From NCBI GenBank assembly GCA_009767595.1, contig VSDK01026443.1:112326-176325 (forward strand): a stretch of DNA of 64,000 nt, given 5' to 3'. This DNA comes from Symbiodinium kawagutii. Lineage: Eukaryota; Sar; Dinophyceae; Suessiales; Symbiodiniaceae. Below the pieces are notes generated by a model. That model searched no databases. It saw only the letters and a program-made list of their open reading frames with translations, and was not told the DNA's origin. Positions 35,005 through 44,000 of the stretch are shown here, piece by piece. Within the stretch, counting starts at the first letter, position 1, and the number at the start of each line of letters is the position of its first letter. A program made the translations under genes and the position numbers.

Positions 35005-38000
35005 GGGGGAAAGCATCACCGACAAGGAACAATCATCAGCGTGTGTCCCACTGAACAAATCCCGTGTCAGGTTGCTGAAACATGGCAATCTCACCACATA
35101 TTCACATAGCCGCAGACCCAAACCATTTCACGGGCCAAAGCTAATGGTTGTGGACATCTTGCCGAAATCCCTGAGAGATTGAATTTTCCGTTGAATCATT
35201 GGGCATGAAAACCAGCGATAGCCCGGTTTCGACACTTATCCCCACATGACTTACCAAAATCCCCTAAGCTTGTCATTGCAAATATGCGTTCTCTCAATTT
35301 GTTTAGAACACCAAGGAAGCAACCACTGACAGTACCCTAGTTGACCAGACAAACAACACCTGTAACTGGTCAATCATGATCCGCTAGCCTAAAACCAACC
35401 ATTTACCAGCCTTTAAGCCTTTAACTATAGTAATACCTGTAACCATAATAACTTTTTTATGGTTAACCTTCCTTTAACAATACCTGTGACCATAGTTATA
35501 ACTTACCATAACCAGCAGAACCTGGGGGGCCCCTCTGGGTGGCGTGGCCAAGGAGATCTCTTGGGCTCGGACGGCGAGTTCTTTGGGACGGACCCTTTCG
35601 GCCTGGAGGTTTGGGGGGGCCAGTGACTGGGAACCAAAGGTGTCCTGCTTGGAGGTTGTGACATCTGAGGGGTCCACAAACTGACAACTCGGTGGTTAAC
35701 TAGGTGACATCCCAGGTGACTAGAAATGGTTCATCAACCGGATGATAACTGGGGGGTCCCTAAACTGACGACTGAGAAACCGTCAGAAAGATGTATGATG
35801 TGTAAACATGTATACTATTGCTGACAGACAGGTCACATACCGCGTTTCCAATCACGTGGCAGCGACGATGTTTCGGAAGCGCCTGCACCTGGTCCCTTTC
35901 AGCGCTCGCCCCGGGACGAATAGAAGTCTCGGTTCGACAGTTGTACTGCAGCCGGAAAATATGGTGGTTGCTCCAGTCATGGGGATACCCGAAATCATCG
36001 ACTATGAATCATTTATAACAATAAGCCAACCATTTTTTGTGTCCCCTCTTTTGAGGAAGAACCACATGGGGGTATCCTTTTGAGCCAATGCAACTGGTTG
36101 GGATGCTCCAGTTTTCATGGCGAAGATGGCGACAGGTGGACATCAATAGTGGCCGGGATCGAACTTTGACTTTGGACGACAACGGCTTTTGCCTGCTTCC
36201 ACATGCTGGGACCCCAGGGGTTCACAACGTGGAGGTGCTGGTTTGGATGGCTAAAGATCCAGCATGGGTTATCTGAGGGTAGGCGTAGTGGCATCACCAA
36301 CCATGATTCCGGATTTCCCCACCAGTACTAGCCACTGTTCACCATCATTCGTCATTAGTTGTTACGCAACTACTGACCAAGTTGACGATTAGCAAATATG
36401 ATTCAGCATCACAATGATCCATTCATGACCGTTATTCACCACCATTGTGATATTCCTGGTTGCCACCCACAACCAATGCACCCTTTCCGTGGAAACTACG
36501 GCACCGCATGAGGCATGGAAGCATGTTGACTATTTCGACAACCAGCAGGTCATCAACTCATACTACGCTGAGTGCGAGGCGCCGTGGCCTGATTTGGCTG
36601 TTACAATCCAACCTGTTGAACTCGCAAAGTCTCTTACCATTTGGCAAACTATATAACACAAACTAACCTGGAAACTAAAAATCACCATTTTTATAGGTAA
36701 GCCAGCCATAAAAAGTGGGATTTTCAACTTCCATGTCAGTCGGCCGGAGTGTAACTCGCTGGTGGAGGGTTCATTCATACCTTGTATACCGCTGGTGAAC
36801 ATGATGGAAATGACCAAACTGAGTACCTTTGTTGGGACGTTTGCCCACCTTTTTTGGATGGGTGGTTGTGACTCACAACCAGAGGCCAGTTTGATGCTCC
36901 GGCATTGCACCCGTGGTATCACGAATACGATGCCGATGTCGGCAGCTGTCAGCCCCGGATCTTGCTGCACAAGCACCCAACTTGTGCTTCATTTTTTGGT
37001 TTGACCAGTGGTTAAGTAGCTGGTTAATGCTTAATCATAGGGGGTAAGAACCAACAGTTGGAATACAATGGCTGATGATTGAAATGGCTTTCTAATGATT
37101 ATCACAGCTAATTAATTATTGATTGATTTGTAACTTTTAACGATTGTAATGGTAATAGTGCACAGTTGAAGTCATTCGAATTCACTACTAACTAGATACC
37201 AATCATATATCGAATCTATGATTCTACCAAAAGTAGATCATGTAGGTTTCACTAGTAGTGTGTGACCTATAATCTAGTACAAAATACCTATAGTCAGCTT
37301 TTGGTAGATTCACTAGGATTCACTGCTAGTATATCACCTCAAGTCTATTAGTATATTTACTACTAATAGTACATTAGTCTAACTCATATCATATACCTGT
37401 TCTACTAGTCGTGCATCATATGATAGATGCCTAACCTATTAGATGATCACCATGAACCACCACTAACCACAGGTATGAATCACTACCACCACTATCAACC
37501 ACTACTATGTGAATCGTCTACGGGTGCCTACAGATTCACTGCTCGGCACTGGTGAGGCCTTGGTGAAAGATGCCACCGGGGCGACCAAAGTCGTAGCCTT
37601 CGATCACAACCTCCGCGCGAAGCAGCGCAAGGAGGTGGGAAAAGCGACGACCTGGGGACCCTTCCAACGGCAGCAGCCAAGACTGGGAGGAAGCCATGGG
37701 ATAGTCACGGTGATGAGATGTGATTCATGGGATAGTCATGGTGATAAGGTGCCATTCGTGGTAGTTCACGGGAGTAGCGGTATCCGACAGTTCATGGTGA
37801 GAAGTGATAGTTCATGGGATTAGTTTCTCAAAATATGGGGGACCCCAAAAAGGGTTGGTTTTGTATTATAGATGGTGCATAAACTAGATGATTTGGAGGA
37901 AACAACCATATGAGCCATGGATTGTCCTGGTGATTCGTGATATTTCATGGAGAGCCATGATGGTTTGGGTGAGGTATTTAAGTGGGAAATTTTTTCCGGC

Positions 38001-41000
38001 CTTTCCGGGGAATTTTTTCCAGCCCTCCGGCTTAGGCGACGCATCTCAGCAGCGAGTAAGTAAGTAAGTAAGTAAGTAAGTAAGAAAGTAAATAAGTACG
38101 TACGTAAGTAAGTAAGTAAGTCAGTAAGTAAGTAATTAAGTAAGTAAGTAAATAAGTAAGTAAGTCAGTAAGTAAGTAAGAAAGTAAGTAAGTAAGTAAT
38201 TAAATAAGTAAGTGAGTAAGTCAGTAAGGCAGCAAGTAAATAAGTAAGGAAGGAAGTTAGTAAGCAAGGAAGGAAGTCAGTAAGTAAGCCAGTAAGTAAG
38301 TAAGTAAGAAAGTAAGTAAGTAAGTAATTAAGTAAGTAAGTGAGTAAGTAAGTAAGTAAGTAAGTAAGTAAGGAAAGTGAAGTAAAGAAGTTAGCCTTTC
38401 AGTCAGCAAGGCAGGAAGTAAGTGTAAGTCAGTCAGTAATAAGTAAATAAATCAGCGAGCCAGACAAGTAACTAAGTAAGTGAGCAAGTCAGTAAGTAAG
38501 TAAGTCAGTAAGTCAGTGGCAAATGAAGTAAGTAGGTAAATAAGATTAAACAAGTAAGTAGTTTTTGCCCTTGTGGTAGCCAAGGCACAAACCTGGTTGC
38601 GGGATTACCACGATCCTTCTCGCAATGTATCAGACATGGGTTTCAGCATAAACTTGATAGCTGTATTTGACAGCTTTATTCAAATGGCAAGCATGGAGTC
38701 CAAACGTGTTTCTGGCCGCGTCCTTCAACAACTGGAAGGATCAGATTCCCATGGTGAGATCGGGCCTGCTTGGACGTTGCACGAATTGCGTTGCTGGTGG
38801 GTTGAGACTTGTGGCAAGACTGGGCCAAACCATGAAAGATAGAGGGTTGAAACCATGCAATGCATAAGGGACAAGTTGGGGTTTTGAGCGTTTTTTAGAC
38901 ATTGCTTCATTGGGACTTCCGAAACCAGGCAAGCTCCATCGCGGACAGCATTTTGCTTGGTCAGCCATATTTGAACATATAATAATCGTGTTCACAAAGA
39001 ACCTGGACGCTTCAAAATGGAGTCATGCTCTGTCAATGACCGGTATCTTCGACCCAAACGAGAGTGAAAGCAAGTAGAGTTGTGAGATCTTACCGGACTG
39101 TGAAGGTAACAGAGTGCAGCGATATCGCGCCTCACCCATGACATGTTGTTAATATTTTTTGGGAGTAGAAATAACAAGCGTCTCATGATCCCACATCCTG
39201 TGCGACTCACGACCGAAATCACACGCAACTGTGAGCACGCTAGAGTCAGTCTTTAGTATGTCTTTATGCGCCCAGAGAAACTGACCCAAACATCATCGCG
39301 CTCGGTTGCAAGCCTCCATATTTAAATTCAAGCGCAGCACAGTCAAGCCGTACTAGATCGCAGTTTTAGCTTTAGCAGGTGCGCAACTGCTTCAGCTGAG
39401 ACTTGGCCTGTGTACAGTGAGAGGGGGGAGCAGAAAGATTTGGTGTAAAACCACCAGATCTAGTATAGGCTCACTTGCCTCAAACAGGTCAGGTTTTAAC
39501 TGCGCCTCTTCTACTTATTTTGGCTCAAGTAAAAAGTTGCAGCCCGTGCTGCCTGTACTATTTGGTTTTAGGGGTTTAGCCCTGTAAGTGCAGCAGCTGA
39601 TTGCAAAAGGCAGTCGGAACGAGTGTGAGTTTTTCGAGGCTGAACATTCCTGGACACAGAACCTGTGGGGAAAAAAACAAGCGCTGCAGGGGAAGATGTC
39701 GACTGACCAGGTCGAGATGCAGGTGTTCCCCTGGTCAGGCTTCCACCATCACCGCCGCCAAATACCGTATGGAAGCAATGAAAGCAGAAAAGTGGAAAAA
39801 ATTCCCCGGGGAGGGTGGAAAAAATTTCCCCCGGGGGACCTGCACCCTGATGGTTTCGGGTGGTAAACTTAAGAAGGGTTCACAAGAAAGGGATGCATCA
39901 TTATAGCGGCTACTATCATGCGCAACAACAGTCAACATCAATGACAATGAATATCGATCGCTAGGTTAAGCACAGATATTCCTGCGGACCACCGACTTTA
40001 TTTAGTAGGATGAACGCAGCCAGCAACGCCCGATTTGGAGAACAATGACCAGCTGTTAGATAAACAACATGTACACCAAAGTCTCACAACAAGAACAAAT
40101 CATTGCAGAGGTCCACCATTGAAGGGAGAGGAATGGTGGTACTAGGCCATCAATCAATATTGTCGCCACCCCTTATATGAATAAATCCCAGGGTTTCTCT
40201 ACAAAACATGGTGATTTTCCATTGCAATGTCAGTCTACCAGAGGGCAACCATTTGTATCAAGCATCAACCATTATCGTTGCTGGATTCCTGGCACTCATG
40301 GGGGACTTGAACCTATGTTTTGCCCAGCCTGGGGCCATGTCCATCCCGGAGACCCACTAGCTTCGTCGGGCTGGAAATCGAGAACCACCGAACCACCAAT
40401 CGTTTAAGCGGCTTAATATGGTTATGGGGTCAGTATTAACAAGCCAATTTCATGGGGGATAATGACCAACCAATAATGAGGAAAACAATGGTTAATGATA
40501 GGGGGAACCAGGGGTACGGGGTTTTGACCCACTGCCATATGTGTGTGTGACTTCGGAGTAACAAACTGTTACATACATTGCCCCGACCCAGACCACGAAA
40601 ACAGACGAGTTGTGATTTGGGATGAACCATGATGAGCAGCAAACAACGACATGCCGCTTCGATTGCAGTTTTAGTAAAACATAGATGTGAAAACGATTCT
40701 GGTCGGGAGGGGAATCTTTGGCTCGGGGGCAACACTTGCAGTGGATCAAGAACAGCTTTAGTTTTGCCAGGTATCTCTGTACTTCAAGGGCGGGCTGAGA
40801 CCAATGAACTTGGTTGAGCCATCACCCAGATCAGACCCACAGATGAACGAGATGGAGCTAATGAGAGATCCACATTGATAGACCCACCGCATTTGATGGT
40901 CAATCGCCAGCTATGGTCACCGGAATCGGGAATCGTTTATGTGAATCTCCCGTTTCTCCATAAATTCTATCAGTTCCCCCTGCTACATCTGACAGCGATC

Positions 41001-44000
41001 ATTTCCACTCGGTCAATCAGCTCCACCGAGCTATCCACCTCAAGTGGAGCCTGACCTTGCAGCCCCACCGTCCCTCAACCGCCTCGCAGGCGGGTGATCG
41101 TCGGAAGCTCGGCGTGGGGCCCGAGCTTGGCGTTGCCCAGGACAGCTCAGCTGAGGCCTACGTGGTGGCAGCGCAGTCCAAGAGCCTCTGGTCACCTATG
41201 GGGTGCACAATGTCGCCTGGCTGCGGTTGACCGTGGAAGGACCCACGGTAGCACCAGGGGGTACCGGGATATATCCATGCTGAATAATGCCTGAAGAAAC
41301 GATCGGAAGGTTTGCCAACTGCTTCTTTCTGAAAATGGAAAATCCATGTTTCGACCTCTGCTTGTCTGCTGTGACAGGCGCAGTCCGACCAATCTTGTGT
41401 ACCGAGGATTACACTCTCACTTCTGCTGCGCAGCGTATCCGCCAGCCCGGTCTCCCAATGACCTTGCTCCCTGGAGCACACGCCACCATTGGTTGCTTTT
41501 TGGGGTTGCAGGGTTCACGAGGGTCACCAGGGTTCACCGAGGGTCACCAGGGTTCACCTAGGTTCACTAGGGTTCGGGGTTCACCCAAGGAATTGGATGA
41601 GATTCTCACTCTGGTTGATCCTCTGCCCTTCTGTCTACTCACCAGCTGACTTTTTTTTCAATCTGCCTTTGGGGCTTTGACCAAGCAAAATATTGGACTT
41701 TGAGATGTGGTGCGGATATGTTCACTACTGGTGGTACCCAAACGCTTCGGTTTAAACATCATTTTTATGGTTGGCGGGATCATCATTGAGGGGCATCCAT
41801 GTTGCATCAGAAGGAGGGCCTTGCCACAAAGGTACGCCCATGTATGTAGACAAGTAGTGGCGAATGTGAATGTAGACATCTATACACACAGCACATGTGG
41901 CTTGTGTAATGCATAGTGCGGGGCATGGTATGATTTGAAGAGATATATCGTATTGTAATATGATTTGTATGACACATGATTTGTATGACACATGATTTGT
42001 GTGACACATGATTTGTATGATATGTCGTATTGTATATAACATCGCTTGAATGGCATGATGTGTGTGTGTATATATAGATATGCGTATATGTTATATAAAA
42101 TCATACATATCATACTATGTGTATCATATCATGGACCACAATTTTTTATGGTACCATGTCACAGCATATCACATCAAACCATATGATGTCACACGTCATT
42201 TGATGCTGTATAATCATAATTAGCATACCATGTTAGATTGACCATATCATACCTCGTATCATTATTTCCCATCACAACACACATCATCTCATACCGTACA
42301 TAGCATCATGAGCCATCCTCATGTCCAGCAGATTGATGGCATGGGTGGTCCCCATGGCAAACGTGATAAGTTTGTGCTGGCCAAGTCGCAGGGTGTTGCC
42401 CTTGGTTGCCCGAGCGTTTCAGGCTTGCCCAACCTGCCAGCCAAAACGACACGCGGCGCGATGGCAGCGCGCCAAGCTTGTTGGATCCTGAAGAAGTGGC
42501 AGGGATTCCCTGGAGGGTTGGAGGATGGCAGGGTTCAGGGGGACGTTGATGAGTCGACAACGTCCAAATGGTGGATGATTGTGATGTTTGTGCGACAATC
42601 ACGATTTTGGCGGTTAAATCAACATGTCTTGTTGTTGTTGTTGCTGCTAATATCGGTTGGTAAGGGACAACAGTCAGCAACATCAGCTGGTTCGGTGGCA
42701 GATCTCCTGGCAGGTTGCAGCCATGGTCTTGTTTACCACGGAAGTTGTGGCTGATGGGAAAGTCTGCGGTGAGACAATCGATTCCTCACAGAAATAGTCC
42801 AGCCTTGGGATTGCCGATTTCGAACCGTTCAGGTGTGGATTGGGCCGGCCATGATTTTTTCAGATTTCCTCAATTGCGGATGCACCACGAAGCCGTAATT
42901 AACTTCTGTGGATGTTGCATGATGTCGTGCGAGAAATCATCGTTGGAGCGCCGGGTGGAGCCGCTAAGCTGTGGCGAAGATGGACCTGGCTCCCAGGAAA
43001 GCTTGTTGAAGAAGAGATGGGTTTTCATCAACGCGCGGATCTCGGTCACCGGGGTCTGGTGATGCCATGTGGAGGTGCTGCCGCTGTGGCTGAGGGGCTT
43101 CCACTACCGGCCCTTGGCAACAGTAGATTCCCCTTCTAAACCAGGGATGGCCTTGGTTTCACAATTGGGGGAGGGGATCAACATCATTGTTGGCTGTCGT
43201 TGGTTACGGTGAGTATCCTTAATATTGATCCACCAATTATCAGCCACTATAAATCAATTGATACCCATCAATTGATACCCATGAATCGTTAGCAAGCGTC
43301 ATCAATCCATATCAACCGATGACTTCGTTTTGCGGTGACTTTGGGTTCTACAGGTGGTTTTCCTTGAAAGGGGGCAGCTCACTGGCAGGGCTGCCGGATC
43401 CAAAGATATAGAGAGAACAGATCAGTAGCTTTCTGGTTATTCAGCATCAACGAACGACCACAAGCAATTGCTTCAAAATGCAGATGCTGCACATAGCTGT
43501 TATCTAGCAAAAGCTGTCAACTGCGATGTGGTCATTAAGCTCGATTGATTGTTGCCATCAATGGTGCTTAATAATTGTGGTCAACCGTCAATAGCTGGTC
43601 CTTTTTTTGATGTTAAGCAGCGGGTTTTGTTCATTGCATTGGGGAATCATGGACAAGTATAGTAGTAGAGCAAAGATTGACCCTTGACATATGAAATGCT
43701 GACCCTGGAATGACTTGGCCCCAGCTGACACTGCGAATACTGGCGACAAGACCTCTATTTTGCTTGATCTGATACAGGATTCCATGTCTGAGAAACAGCC
43801 CATTGAACTGGTCCATTTTGCAAAACTTCGAATCCATTGGTTCCACGTGACTTGGAAAAGTTGCTGAGTGGTCAAATCCTCTCTGAGTTCTAGGCTTGTG
43901 CAATCAGGGATCAGTGTAGATGAGAACACTTCTGAACCAAACGCAGGACTTCAAGCAATGACAGAAGGGCTTCAAGTAATGACATAAGGGCTTCAAGTAA

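Noticed and set aside
34239..35960. Two plus-strand islands both encoding GTNRSL as possible repeats of one domain
   Set aside because: The similarity is only about 20 bp and is expected by chance in a window this size.
41930..42025. CRISPR-like array
   Set aside because: Only four contiguous 17-bp units with no spacers, in a eukaryotic intron.
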